Assembly: GCF_004104355.1 (NCBI RefSeq)
Contig: NZ_RJLM01000002.1
Span: 549,385 to 613,384 of the forward strand
Direction: 5' to 3'
DNA: 64,000 bases
Source of the DNA: Photobacterium chitinilyticum
GTDB lineage: Bacteria > Pseudomonadota > Gammaproteobacteria > Enterobacterales > Vibrionaceae
The notes under the pieces were generated by a model. The model searched no databases. It had not been told where the DNA came from and saw nothing but the letters and a program-made list of their open reading frames with translations. The number at the start of each line of letters is the position of its first letter. Position 1 is the stretch's first letter. The position numbers were made by a program, and so were the translations under genes. This document shows positions 43,899 to 53,610 of the stretch, one piece after another.

Positions 43899-45103
43899 TG
43901 ATTCAGTCTGTACTCGGTATTGTTGCCCTGTTGAGCGTCGGGTTTATCTTCTCCGAAAATCGTAAAGCAATTAGCTGGCGTGCCGTAGTGGGTGCCTTTG
44001 CGATTATCTTAGTTGTTGCTTTTTGTGTTCTGGCTACTGATATGGGAGCAGGCGTATTACTGTCTATATCAAACACTGTCGGCAATGTTTTTGGTTACGG
44101 TGCTGAAGGTATTAAATTTGCTTTTGGCAGTTTGGTAAATTTTAGCGTTGATGGGATCGGATTTGTTTGGGCTCTCCAGGTTCTACCGCAAATCATCTTC
44201 ACCGCATCTTTGACCTCATTGCTTTATTATCTAGGTATCATGCAGTGGTTTGTGTATGTGATCGGTGGCGGATTGCAAAAAGTACTCGGTACATCTCGTG
44301 CGGAATCAATGAATGCCGCCGGTAATATCGTGCTTGGCCAAACTGAAGCTCCTTTGCTTGTAAAACCTTATCATCGCGTTCTGACTCGTTCGCAAATCTT
44401 TGCCGTTATGGTTGGTGGCCTATCGTCAATTGCGGGATCCATTTTGGCGGGTCTTGCCGGTATGGGCGTTGAGCTTAACTATTTAATCATGGCATGTTTT
44501 ATGTCTGCGCCAGCGGGATTAATGTTTGCCAAACTAATCATTCCTGAAACGGAAGTGACTATCAACGAAGTGCCTGAGCTTCCGGATGATGAAAAGCCAA
44601 GCAGCTTTATTGATGCGATTGCCAAAGGGGCAATTGCAGGGGTAGGGATTGCTGCTATCGTCGGTGCGGTAATTATTTCCTGTATTGGTCTTATGGCATT
44701 GCTGAATGGCGGTTTAAACTCGATTGGTGAGATGGTCAACATTTCAGGGTTGTCTGTTGATATGATTCTCGGCACGTTGTTCTCGCCTGTTGCATGGCTA
44801 ATTGGTATTCCTTGGGATGAAGCAGCGATTGCTGGATCATTTTTAGGCCAAAAGATTGCGATGAACGAGTTTGTAGCATTCGCCAATATGGGCAACGTGG
44901 TCATGACGGAACGCTCAACAGCAATTATGACGATTGCTTTGTGTGGTTTTGCGAATATCGGGTCCGTTGCGATGGTATGTGGTGCTCTGAGTAAAATGAT
45001 CCCGACTAAAGCGGGTGTTATCGGACAGCTTGGTATGAAAGTATTACTTGCTGCGACATTGGCTAATTTAATGAATGCGACAATTGTTGGCTTGTTTGTT
45101 TAA
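43898..45103 (+). CDS. nupC: NupC-type concentrative nucleoside transporter
   Basis: 401-residue inner-membrane symporter (CNT family) importing nucleosides with H+ or Na+. Motifs: LYYLGIMQWFVYVIGGGLQKVLGTSRAESMNAAGNIVLGQTEAPLLVKPY, which holds the substrate-binding Gly-Gln-Thr-Glu, and later ALCGFANIGSVAMVCGALSKM. Length equals E. coli NupC (400). The start is coupled to the preceding oxidoreductase gene by a one-base overlap. Confidence 0.93.
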   Translation: MIQSVLGIVALLSVGFIFSENRKAISWRAVVGAFAIILVVAFCVLATDMGAGVLLSISNTVGNVFGYGAEGIKFAFGSLVNFSVDGIGFVWALQVLPQIIFTASLTSLLYYLGIMQWFVYVIGGGLQKVLGTSRAESMNAAGNIVLGQTEAPLLVKPYHRVLTRSQIFAVMVGGLSSIAGSILAGLAGMGVELNYLIMACFMSAPAGLMFAKLIIPETEVTINEVPELPDDEKPSSFIDAIAKGAIAGVGIAAIVGAVIISCIGLMALLNGGLNSIGEMVNISGLSVDMILGTLFSPVAWLIGIPWDEAAIAGSFLGQKIAMNEFVAFANMGNVVMTERSTAIMTIALCGFANIGSVAMVCGALSKMIPTKAGVIGQLGMKVLLAATLANLMNATIVGLFV

Positions 45104-45174
45104 TTTCTAAAATAGAATAGCTAGAGTATTTATCTGCTCTAGCTCTTTTCTCTTTTCATTTCTCTTGTATCCTT

Positions 45175-45251
<77 letters not shown>

Positions 45252-45566
45252 TTTCTTATCTTTCTATTGTCATTTCTTCCACTTTTATTTTCTTACTTGG
45301 TTGTGGCTCTTCATTTTTCCCTTGAACTGAACACTCTGGCTTCACTCTGAATCTTGAGGTAGCTTGGGCATATATTTAATAAATTGGTGCCTTGCCTCGG
45401 AAATAATCAATTCTTGCAGAAATTAATATTAATTATATTGGGTCGCTTGGCTATATTGAGTCTGATAAATATGTGATAAACGGAACTGCTTGAGGAGGAA
45501 ATTAAAGGTTGGTGTGTTCGGAGTGTAGGGCGAGCAAGCGTAGTCATGAGTAAACTAATGGGATAA

Positions 45567-45592
45567 CTCCGGCAGAGGGGAGCCTGCCGGAG
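45567..45592 (-). terminator. Hairpin terminator after the phytochelatin-synthase-family gene
   Basis: A 9-bp perfect GC-rich stem (45567-45575 with 45584-45592), 8-base loop, 11 bases after the stop codon. T-tract is weak. Confidence 0.55.
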
Positions 45593-45602
45593 CTGTGTGT
45601 GA

Positions 45603-46388
45603 TTAGCCTTTTAGACCTTCGCTGATCAGCAGGTAGCCACGATTGCGTTTAGTATCCATAGTTGCCATAGCGTCGAACAGCTGAGCGCTGTCGACCCAGA
45701 CCCAGTCCGCTTTAGCATTCGATACATCCATGATTAGGAAAGAATCCGATGCTTTGTCGTAGGCACCAACAGGTGAGTAATGACCTGAACCTGGCTGGTT
45801 AAGCGTTTTGCGCGAGTAGTTGACGACAACATACTGGTTCTTGGTCTCGAGGGCATGAACCAACTCTGCTTTCATGGCCGCTTTGTTGTCTAGGTTGTCG
45901 ACAAAAACTGTTTTTACTTTTAGCTGGTTGGATGTTACCAGATCTGTCATTTGATCAAGCTGTAGACCGTAATCCGGGCCAGCACCTTCGGTAACAGGTT
46001 GTCCCATGATTTGTAGTCGAGTTTTAGCGCTGTGGCCTAAAACCGTATTTTGGGTATAGCGATCGTAGAATGGGCTCCAGTTACCTTGAGGGAAGTAAGC
46101 TCGGTCTTCCGGAGTGATTCCTGATTCATCTAGCGGGATTTCAGTAACATTCTGACGAACCCGAAGCGCGTTCATTATAATGCTGGTGGATGCAACACCA
46201 CAGTAGACTTTGTTGTCTTGCGCATCATAAAAGTTTGCCAGCTTGAAGAAGTCTTTCTTGAAATGAGACTGTTCAAGGCGAGTGATCCCTTCGTCGCTTG
46301 ACCAGTTGATGACATCGGCAAAGGCTGCAGAGGTTGGTACAACAGCCAAAGCGAGGGAAAGTAGGGATGTTTTTAGCATTGTTTTCAT
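45603..46388 (-). CDS. Phytochelatin-synthase-family exported cysteine peptidase
   Basis: 261 residues with a signal peptide (about 1-24, ending AAFA). The papain-like catalytic triad of PF05023 is present: Cys in YCGVASTSIIMNALR (about 63), His in GSGHYSPVGAYD and Asp in LIMDVSN. Bacterial members usually act as glutathione gamma-glutamylcysteine hydrolases that release glycine, with little phytochelatin synthesis. Periplasmic location here means it would act on exported or external glutathione-like peptides. It lies 11 bases behind an M20D amidohydrolase gene in the same operon. AAGG seven bases upstream of the ATG. Confidence 0.88.
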   Translation of the reverse strand: MKTMLKTSLLSLALAVVPTSAAFADVINWSSDEGITRLEQSHFKKDFFKLANFYDAQDNKVYCGVASTSIIMNALRVRQNVTEIPLDESGITPEDRAYFPQGNWSPFYDRYTQNTVLGHSAKTRLQIMGQPVTEGAGPDYGLQLDQMTDLVTSNQLKVKTVFVDNLDNKAAMKAELVHALETKNQYVVVNYSRKTLNQPGSGHYSPVGAYDKASDSFLIMDVSNAKADWVWVDSAQLFDAMATMDTKRNRGYLLISEGLKG

Positions 46389-46398
46389 AATTAACCTT

Positions 46399-47562
46399 TT
46401 ACACTAATCGTTGTTTTGCAATACGGCACAGCATAGTGACCCCTAGAGGAATGATGCTGTCATCAAAATCAAAATCGCAGGTATGGAGGTTGGTGCCTTT
46501 TGAGCCGATCATAAAAAAGCAGGCACCAATACTGTCGTCTTTCTTGAAGAATGCCATGTCTTCGCCCCCCGGACTGGGCTCGACATTGGTGTTGAGGTTT
46601 TCTGTTCCGACGGTTTCCTTGGCAACATCAATCACGCAGTCAACCTGTTCGCAGGTATTTACTGTTGCCGGACACAGAACTTCGAAGATAACTTCAGCTT
46701 CTGCGTCATAGGCTTCGGCAATGGAACTAGCAAGCAGTTGCATCTTGCGGCGTAGCGTCTCGCCGACTTCACGTTCGTAGAAACGAATAGTACCGCCAGC
46801 TTCGGCTGATTCAGGTATTGAGTTGAATACCTCACCGCTCATAATTTTCGTTACCGCCAGTACGCCCATTTCAGAGCATGGTACGCACTCCGAAACAATG
46901 GACTGCCAGGCTGTGATGATCTTGGCGGAAATTGTGATTGGGTTGATGCATTTATGCGGGACACTGGAGTGGCCGCTGCAGCCTTTTACAATCAGACGGA
47001 ACTTTTCGCCAGCGCCGGTAATAGGGCCATATCTCAGTGAAATGGTGTTCTCCGGCAACCTTGGCATATTGTGGAAACCATACACTTCGTCAAAAGGGTA
47101 TTTTTCGAACAGGCCATCTTCCATCATGGCTTTGGCTCCGGCGCCTATTTCTTCTGCTGGCTGGAATAAAAAGATGATGCGGCCTCGGAAATCCCGGTTT
47201 TCGGAGAAATACCGTGCGGTTGCCAGTAACATTGCCATGTGGCCGTCATGGCCGCAGGCATGGGCTTGTCCTGGATGTTGAGAGGCATATAGTTGACCTG
47301 TTTGATCCTGCATCGGCAGGGCATCCATATCAGCACGGTAGGCAATGGTTCTGCCTTCGCCCAGCGTGCCATCAATAATACCGACAACACCGGTCTGGCC
47401 GAAGCTGCGATCGATTTTCACGGCCCAGGATTCAAGTTTGTTCGCGACATATTGAGATGTGTTGTGAAGTTCAAACCCTACCTCTGGCATGCTGTGCAGC
47501 GTATGACGCCATGTGGTAATTTCCTGATGCCATTCGTTAATAAGTTCAATTGTGTTCATCAT
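46399..47562 (-). CDS. M20D amidohydrolase (hippurate/N-acyl-amino acid hydrolase type)
   Basis: 387-residue dinuclear metal hydrolase, cytoplasmic. Motifs: ADMDALPMQD, the metal ligands in HACGHDGHMAMLL, catalytic Glu pair in FQPAEEIGAGA, GFHNMP, substrate loop GCSGHSSVPH and the last ligand region SPGGEDMAFF...NLHTCDFDF. It removes an acyl or aminoacyl group from an amino acid; the exact substrate is not visible. Lies between an APC permease and a phytochelatin-synthase-family gene, suggesting breakdown of an imported peptide-like compound. Confidence 0.92.
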   Translation of the reverse strand: MMNTIELINEWHQEITTWRHTLHSMPEVGFELHNTSQYVANKLESWAVKIDRSFGQTGVVGIIDGTLGEGRTIAYRADMDALPMQDQTGQLYASQHPGQAHACGHDGHMAMLLATARYFSENRDFRGRIIFLFQPAEEIGAGAKAMMEDGLFEKYPFDEVYGFHNMPRLPENTISLRYGPITGAGEKFRLIVKGCSGHSSVPHKCINPITISAKIITAWQSIVSECVPCSEMGVLAVTKIMSGEVFNSIPESAEAGGTIRFYEREVGETLRRKMQLLASSIAEAYDAEAEVIFEVLCPATVNTCEQVDCVIDVAKETVGTENLNTNVEPSPGGEDMAFFKKDDSIGACFFMIGSKGTNLHTCDFDFDDSIIPLGVTMLCRIAKQRLV

Positions 47563-47580
47563 CTTTTATGTCCGGGTAGT

Positions 47581-47603
47581 AGCCAGAACCATAGGTTCTG
47601 GCT
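47581..47603 (-). terminator. Hairpin between the APC permease and amidohydrolase genes
   Basis: A 10-bp perfect stem (47581-47590 with 47594-47603), 3-base loop, with no T-tract on the minus strand. It may be an attenuator or mRNA-stabilising structure within the operon, not a full stop. Confidence 0.45.
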
Positions 47604-47618
47604 GGGTTTACAAGTGGG

Positions 47619-48956
47619 TTACGCCTTGGTAGCTGCAGGTTCTACATGTTGCTCTGCTGCACGCTTGCGAGCGATGAAGTAAAGCGGAGAGATCAGTACC
47701 ATAGCACCCAGACCGACAAGGATTTTGGTTAGGCTCTGGTCGGCAAGTAGCCATAGGCAGATACAGACACCAGCAACTGGAATAACCGGACCGAACGGTA
47801 CTTTGAAGTTTTTCTTGGTGCTTTCGTCACCTTCGAAACGCTTACGGAACCTGAGTACAGCAATACAGGTAGGGATGTATTGTGCAAAACGGGTTACCAC
47901 ACTTAGCATTGCCAGAGTGGTGAATGAGCCAGATAGGGCAATTGGAATGGTTACCAGGCCGGATACTAAGATAGCCACAGTAGGGATACCTTTTTCGTTC
48001 TTGCGACCAAAGACCGCAGGGATCATCTTGTCGTCAGCCAGCGGCAGCAACGCACGCGGAATATGGAAAGAAGCGGCAACATTAATCCCGGCAATAGAAA
48101 TGATTGAGCCAATGGTGATCATATAGAAACCAGCATCACCAAACGCGACTTTTGCAGCATCGGCCAGCGGTACAGTAGAGTTGGCGATGTCAGGACCAAG
48201 GATACCGACAGAAACTGCCATAACAGCGGCATAGAATACTGTCACGGCGATGATCACAATAATAATCGCTAGAGGAAGGTTACGTTTCGGGTTATCCATA
48301 TCTTCAGCGGCAGTACCGAATGTTTCAAATCCGGTAAAAGCGTAGAAACAAAGGATCAAAGCTGAACCTAGCGTTTCAAATGAAAGAGAGTGTTCTGCCG
48401 TTTCTGCTGGTGCAGAAGAGATAGTTGGCATGATGTATTCTGGGTTGATAAACCATACACCACCGACAATTAATAATACCAACGGAACCATTTTTGCTAA
48501 TGTGGAGATATTGTTTACTAATTTAGCGGCACCAACTCCAGCAAGGTTTAATATTGTTAGTGAACCTACAATACTAATAATAATTCCGCTGCGTAGCATT
48601 TGGTTGTCTTCAAAACCAAAGGTATTAGCAAGAATATTAGTTAGTGCTACAGCCATTACACCCCATGCAATACATTGCATAATCCATTTCAGGAAACCGA
48701 CTTCAAAACCGGCGAAAGGACCAAAGGCTTCTTTGGTATAAACATAGGCGGCACCATTTTGGCTAAAATAGCCTGATGCTTCAGCAAAGCAAAAGGCAAT
48801 TGTTGCGACAATAACCGCGGTAATAAGAATAAGGGCAACAGACCAATCGCCAGCCAATTGATATAAAGAGCTAGGTAATAAAAATATTCCGGAGCCAATG
48901 ATGGAGTTAAATCCGAGTAATACTATACTCGCGAGTCCTAATTTTTGTTTTGTCAT
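47619..48956 (-). CDS. APC-family amino acid permease
   Basis: 445-residue inner-membrane carrier with 12 hydrophobic helices. Start at 48956 (MTKQKLGLASIVLLGFNSIIGSGIFLLPSSL) because AGG precedes it and the N-terminal helix 1 motif G-S-G-I-F begins at the expected place; the longer frame to 48998 is not supported. Helix 6 carries FYAFTGFETFGTAAEDMDNPKRNLP, typical of the amino acid/polyamine branch. Substrate unknown. It heads an operon with the M20D hydrolase and the PCS-family protein and would import the substrate or re-import the product. Confidence 0.9.
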   Translation of the reverse strand: MTKQKLGLASIVLLGFNSIIGSGIFLLPSSLYQLAGDWSVALILITAVIVATIAFCFAEASGYFSQNGAAYVYTKEAFGPFAGFEVGFLKWIMQCIAWGVMAVALTNILANTFGFEDNQMLRSGIIISIVGSLTILNLAGVGAAKLVNNISTLAKMVPLVLLIVGGVWFINPEYIMPTISSAPAETAEHSLSFETLGSALILCFYAFTGFETFGTAAEDMDNPKRNLPLAIIIVIIAVTVFYAAVMAVSVGILGPDIANSTVPLADAAKVAFGDAGFYMITIGSIISIAGINVAASFHIPRALLPLADDKMIPAVFGRKNEKGIPTVAILVSGLVTIPIALSGSFTTLAMLSVVTRFAQYIPTCIAVLRFRKRFEGDESTKKNFKVPFGPVIPVAGVCICLWLLADQSLTKILVGLGAMVLISPLYFIARKRAAEQHVEPAATKA

Positions 48957-49525
48957 CTTTCGACCTACTATTACGTCCAATATAAAAATCTGGCACAAGG
49001 GAGCATCCGATAAATCGGTGTGAATTTAATACTGAAATCAAAAATCAAAAAAAGTAAATATGGATTAATGAAGTAATTATTCCCTTGTGCTTATGTTTTA
49101 ATTCAAAATGAGAATACGCTTTATATAAGAGAAAAAAATCCCAAATTTTCCACAGCAGGTCTGATTTATAGAAATGTTTTCTACAATATGTCAATATGCA
49201 TAAATTTATTTTCAGGCATTGATCTTGGTTATGTAATGGGGGGTTGCTTGGTTTGAAATAGCTGATCTAGTTCAAAAAAATGACAGAATTATAAATAGAT
49301 ACATCTATAATAACCCTTCACAAAGTAAGACTTTAGTCACATATTCATCAATTGCTAATAATGAGCATATTAAAGCACAAATTCAGATGTAACTGAATTT
49401 AATAAATGTGTAAATACATAATTAACAGATAGGTTGGTAATGGTTATAAACTAAAGTGATATTTGTATTATGATTTTGAAGCCAAGGTAGGAGTTATGTT
49501 TGTATAAAGAAATTGGTGGAACAAA
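48957..49525. promoter_or_regulatory. AT-rich upstream region of the APC permease operon
   Basis: Nearly 570 bases of AT-rich DNA without a supported gene, terminator or repeat. It carries the permease promoter; no operator is named. Confidence 0.35.
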
Positions 49526-49551
49526 AAAGCCAGGCTATAGAGCCTGGCTTT
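49526..49551 (-). terminator. Terminator of tkt
   Basis: An 11-bp perfect stem (49526-49536 with 49541-49551), 4-base loop, followed on the minus strand by a T-run. Confidence 0.88.
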
Positions 49552-49573
49552 GAAAGCAGTTAAGCTGTAATGC

Positions 49574-51568
49574 TTAGCTCAGTAGTTCTTTTGCTGTATT
49601 AACTACGTTCTCAACAGTGAAGCCGAACATTTTGAATAGTTCGCCTGCTGGTGCAGATTCACCGAACGTTGTCATACCGATGATACGGCCACCGAAACCA
49701 ACGTACTTGTACCAGAAGTCAGCAATACCTGCTTCAACAGCAACACGAGCAGTCACATCAGATGGCAGAACGGCTTCACGGTAAGCAGCATCCTGCTTGT
49801 CGAATAGGTCAGTTGCTGGCATAGAAACAACGCGAACCTTGCGGCCTTCAGCGGTTAGCTGCGCGTAAGCTTCAGTTGCTAGTTCAACTTCAGAACCTGT
49901 AGCGATAAGGATTAGCTCTGGTTTGCCTTCGCAATCTTTCAGGATGTAGCCACCCTTAGCGATGTCAGCAACCTGTGCCGTTGTACGTTCTTGCTGTGCA
50001 AGGTTCTGACGAGAGAAGATCAGTGATGTAGGGCCGTCTTTGCGCTCGATAGCGAATTTCCAAGCCACTGCTGATTCAACCTGGTCACATGGACGCCATG
50101 TGCTCATGTTAGGAGTCAGACGTAGTGATGAAACCTGCTCTACCGGCTGGTGCGTAGGACCATCTTCACCCAGACCGATTGAATCGTGAGTGTAAACCTG
50201 GATGTTTTGCACTTTCATCAGTGCAGCCATACGCATTGCGTTACGTGCGTATTCCATGAACATTAGGAATGTTGCACCGTACGGTACGAAGCCACCGTGC
50301 AGAGCAATACCGTTCATGATAGCAGTCATACCGAATTCACGTACACCGTAGTGGATGTAGTTACCTGTGAAGTCGTTTACTTCTAGCGACTTAGAACCAG
50401 ACCACATGGTCAGGTTAGAAGGAGCAAGGTCAGCAGAGCCGCCCATGAATTCAGGAAGCATAGCACCAAACGCTTCTAGTGCGTTTTGAGATGCTTTACG
50501 TGATGCAATGTTTGCTGGGTTTGCTTGAAGATCAGCAATGATAGCGTTAGCTTTTTCTTCCCACTCAGCAGGAAGGTCGCCAGCGGTACGGCGTTTGAAT
50601 TCTGCTGCTAGCTCAGGGTGAGCGGCTGCGTATGCGGCAAACTTCTCATCCCATGCAGCTTCTTTTGCTGCACCGGCTTCTTTCGCGTTCCACTCAGCAG
50701 CTACGTCTGCAGGGATTTCGAAAGGACCGTGGTTCCAGCCAAGGAATTCACGTGCTGCTGCGATTTCTTCTGCGCCTAGTGGTGCACCGTGACAATCGTG
50801 GGAACCCGCCTTGTTTGGCGAACCAAAACCGATGATAGTCTTGCAGCAGATCAGTGTCGGCTTACCAGTTTCAGCTTTAGCGGCTTCGATAGCTGCGTTG
50901 ATCGCTTCTGGATCGTGACCGTCAACTGCTGGGATTACGTGCCAGCCGTAAGCTTCGAAGCGCTTAGGTGTATCGTCAGAGAACCAGCCTTCAACTTCAC
51001 CGTCGATAGAGATGCCGTTGTCATCCCAGAAAGCAACCAGCTTGCCTAGACCTAGCGTACCCGCTAGAGAACATGCTTCGTGAGAGATACCTTCCATCAT
51101 ACAACCATCACCCAGGAACGAGTAGGTGTAGTGGTCAACGATGTCATGACCTTCGCGGTTGAACTGGTCAGCCATTGCTTTTTCAGCAATCGCCATACCA
51201 ACTGCGTTGGTAATCCCCTGGCCTAGTGGGCCAGTTGTTGTTTCGATACCCGGCGCATAACCGTATTCAGGGTGACCCGGTGTTTTCGAGTGAAGCTGAC
51301 GGAAGTTCTTCAGATCATCGATTGATAGTTCGTAACCTGTTAGGTGAAGTAGAGAGTAGATAAGCATTGAACCGTGGCCGTTCGATAGGATGAAACGGTC
51401 GCGATCTGCCCACTCTGGGTTTTGTGGGTTATGGTTCATGTGGCTACGCCAAAGTACTTCAGCGATATCTGCCATACCCATTGGTGCACCTGGGTGACCT
51501 GAATTTGCCTGCTGTACACCATCCATGCTTAGGGCACGGATTGCATTTGCTAACATTTTACGTTCCAT
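49574..51568 (-). CDS. tkt: Transketolase
   Basis: Thiamin-diphosphate and Mg2+ dependent enzyme of the non-oxidative pentose phosphate pathway, 664 residues (E. coli TktA 663). Start at 51568 ([31 protein letters not shown]); the longer frame adds 15 unlike residues. Motifs: the ThDP-binding [13 protein letters not shown]...DDN, the transketolase signatures [20 protein letters not shown] and [12 protein letters not shown], and [15 protein letters not shown]. It lies about 100 bases downstream of tal, separated by a weak hairpin, and is probably partly cotranscribed with it. Confidence 0.96.
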   Translation of the reverse strand: MERKMLANAIRALSMDGVQQANSGHPGAPMGMADIAEVLWRSHMNHNPQNPEWADRDRFILSNGHGSMLIYSLLHLTGYELSIDDLKNFRQLHSKTPGHPEYGYAPGIETTTGPLGQGITNAVGMAIAEKAMADQFNREGHDIVDHYTYSFLGDGCMMEGISHEACSLAGTLGLGKLVAFWDDNGISIDGEVEGWFSDDTPKRFEAYGWHVIPAVDGHDPEAINAAIEAAKAETGKPTLICCKTIIGFGSPNKAGSHDCHGAPLGAEEIAAAREFLGWNHGPFEIPADVAAEWNAKEAGAAKEAAWDEKFAAYAAAHPELAAEFKRRTAGDLPAEWEEKANAIIADLQANPANIASRKASQNALEAFGAMLPEFMGGSADLAPSNLTMWSGSKSLEVNDFTGNYIHYGVREFGMTAIMNGIALHGGFVPYGATFLMFMEYARNAMRMAALMKVQNIQVYTHDSIGLGEDGPTHQPVEQVSSLRLTPNMSTWRPCDQVESAVAWKFAIERKDGPTSLIFSRQNLAQQERTTAQVADIAKGGYILKDCEGKPELILIATGSEVELATEAYAQLTAEGRKVRVVSMPATDLFDKQDAAYREAVLPSDVTARVAVEAGIADFWYKYVGFGGRIIGMTTFGESAPAGELFKMFGFTVENVVNTAKELLS

Positions 51569-51627
51569 ATTGGTTTCCACTATAGAATTTGTTTGAATCG
51601 ATAATTCTATCAATTCATAAAAGTAAG

Positions 51628-51649
51628 AAAGCGGCTTATTGGCCGCTTT
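51628..51649 (-). terminator. Weak hairpin between tal and tkt
   Basis: An 8-bp perfect stem (51628-51635 with 51642-51649) with a poor T-tract on the minus strand. It may partially terminate tal transcripts and adjust the tal:tkt ratio. Confidence 0.5.
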
Positions 51650-51666
51650 CTGGAATTCATTAAGAT

Positions 51667-52617
51667 TTACAGACGATCTGCAATCATAGTCTCAAGCTTG
51701 CCTTGGTCAACCGCGAAGTTGCGGATGCCGTCAGCCAGTTTTTCAACGGCCATTGGATCTTGGTTGTGATCCCATAGGAATTCTGCGTGAGTCATTGCCG
51801 CTGGGCGCTCTTTGATTTCAACATCAGCAACTAGCTTCTGTACCACTTCACCTTCTGCATCGCTTAGGGCTTGTAGCAGATCAGGGCTGATAGTCAGGCG
51901 GTCGCAACCAGCTAGTTCAAGAATTTCACCTGTGTTACGGAAGCTTGCGCCCATCACAACAGTGTTGTAGCCGTGTTCTTTGTAGTAGTTGTAAATACCT
52001 GTTACTGATACTACGCCTGGATCTTCTGATGCTTCGAAGTCGCGGCCTTCTTTCGCTTTGTACCAGTCCATAATACGACCTACGAAAGGTGAAATCAGGA
52101 ATACGCCTGCTTCAGCACATGCGCGCGCCTGAGCAAAAGAGAATAGTAGAGTAAGGTTACAGTTGATGCCTTCTTTCTCTAGTACTTCCGCAGCACGGAT
52201 ACCTTCCCAAGTAGAAGCTAGCTTGATGAGGATACGGTCGTTGGTAATACCAGCATCGTTATACATTTTGATTAGCTGGCGAGCTTTTGCGATGCTGCCT
52301 TCAGTGTCGTAAGAAAGACGAGCATCAACTTCAGTAGAGATACGACCCGGTACAACTTTCAGGATTTCTTTACCGATGTTTACTGCAAGCATGTCGCAAG
52401 TGTCTTGAACCTGCTGTGCTTTGTCATCGCTTTGAGCTTTAGCGTAAGAAATTGATGCATCAATAAGAGGAGCATACTCAGCGATCTGTGCAGCTTTCAG
52501 GATCAGCGATGGGTTGGTAGTCGCATCTTCAGGCTGATACTTGCTGATAGCCTCAATGTCGCCAGTGTCAGCAACAACAGTTGTTAGTGCGCGCAGTTGT
52601 TCCAGTTTAGTGCTCAT
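51667..52617 (-). CDS. tal: Transaldolase
   Basis: 316-residue Schiff-base enzyme of the pentose phosphate pathway (E. coli TalB 317). The active-site lysine sits in [11 protein letters not shown] (about residue 131), and the N-terminal signature [13 protein letters not shown] and [12 protein letters not shown] are intact. First gene of the tal-tkt pair. An adjacent tal-tkt pair occurs on chromosome II of V. cholerae (from memory), which hints at a second-chromosome location. Confidence 0.96.
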   Translation of the reverse strand: MSTKLEQLRALTTVVADTGDIEAISKYQPEDATTNPSLILKAAQIAEYAPLIDASISYAKAQSDDKAQQVQDTCDMLAVNIGKEILKVVPGRISTEVDARLSYDTEGSIAKARQLIKMYNDAGITNDRILIKLASTWEGIRAAEVLEKEGINCNLTLLFSFAQARACAEAGVFLISPFVGRIMDWYKAKEGRDFEASEDPGVVSVTGIYNYYKEHGYNTVVMGASFRNTGEILELAGCDRLTISPDLLQALSDAEGEVVQKLVADVEIKERPAAMTHAEFLWDHNQDPMAVEKLADGIRNFAVDQGKLETMIADRL

Positions 52618-53008
52618 ATCTTTCGACCTTCAAAGTGTTAGGGCTTGTCTGATAGCTAGCTAAAGTGTAGCCAGAAAAGGTATTTTTACCTGTAATTAAC
52701 CCAAATGTTTCAAACCAAAAACACAGCCTGTGAACATATGGATCATCAAAGAACAATTGATGTGGTGATAATTAGCTTTTTGCTGCAAATTGTCAATTGG
52801 TAAGAGTATCAAACCGTGCTTAGATCGCATTTTCATACGTTTTTTAGACGTTTTTGAGAATTGTTATTAGGAATAAGTTGTTTATTAGCTTTAGTGAAAT
52901 GTTTAATGTGTGAGCATATGATCTGGGTGTTGAGCTTTTGTTCGCGCTTGGCACGAAAAAACGGCCTGAATTCTGCTGAGGAATGGCATTTACTGGTAGA
53001 GCCGCACC
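52618..53008. promoter_or_regulatory. tal upstream region
   Basis: About 390 bases without a supported gene. AT-rich, holds the tal promoter and the 3' end of the SirB2-like gene. No clear terminator was seen for the latter. Confidence 0.35.
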
Positions 53009-53401
53009 TTATAACCAAACGATAGCGTCAAAAATAAAATATTTGCTAATAGCGAGATTGATAATAAACACGAGCCAGCCCATTGCTCCGGCAAAAAAGC
53101 CCCAACGCTGCCAGGCCCGTTTGGATTTAAGGGCAAAAGCCCCACAAAGTATATAGGCCACCACACTCATCAGCTTTATAGATAGCCAAGGGGCAGCTGG
53201 TGTGAACGGAACAAAGCCCGAGAGACTAATAAGGGCAATGCCGCTGGTAAGCAGCAGGGAATCATTGATATGCGGTATAACTTTCAGTATTGGGTTATCA
53301 GCCCAGGAAGATTGTCGGCATAGCAGACTGAAACGGAATAAAAATAAACTAATGCTGAGCATTACGGTAATAAGATGAAATGTTTTTATAGCCAGATACA
53401 T
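53009..53401 (-). CDS. SirB2-family membrane protein
   Basis: 130-residue integral membrane protein with four hydrophobic helices. KTFHLITVMLSISLFLFRFSLL, VIPHINDSLLLTSGIALI (with a conserved histidine) and PWLSIKLMSVVAYILCGAFALK match the SirB family. The function is unknown; the virulence-regulator name is historical. It lies downstream of the norB operon with a 66-base gap and may be read through from it; nitrosative-stress control is therefore possible (inference). Confidence 0.85.
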   Translation of the reverse strand: MYLAIKTFHLITVMLSISLFLFRFSLLCRQSSWADNPILKVIPHINDSLLLTSGIALISLSGFVPFTPAAPWLSIKLMSVVAYILCGAFALKSKRAWQRWGFFAGAMGWLVFIINLAISKYFIFDAIVWL

Positions 53402-53466
53402 AGCGTTCTACTCTTCGAGAGCAGTTCAGGCCGCCATAAAATAAGGCGACCTGAACCGAGGGGGAG

Positions 53467-53610
53467 TTACAAAAGTACGGGTGTCATCCATCCCATCTCA
53501 ATGGACAACTGAACAAACAGTTGTGGCAGGCTAGTCAGAAAGGCACTGCCGAGGTAGATACCTGAAATAGCCAGTAGTACTTTAAGCCCGGATAGGATGT
53601 GATAAGTCAT
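53467..53610 (-). CDS. Small membrane protein translationally coupled to norB
   Basis: A 47-residue frame whose ATG overlaps the norB TGA by four bases (ATGA). The product MTYHILSGLKVLLAISGIYL and on is a hydrophobic helix followed by an amphipathic tail (SIEMGWMTPVLL). The overlap and the membrane-protein composition make it a probable gene, possibly a small accessory subunit of the nitric oxide reductase. I do not know a named family for it. Confidence 0.65.
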   Translation of the reverse strand: MTYHILSGLKVLLAISGIYLGSAFLTSLPQLFVQLSIEMGWMTPVLL

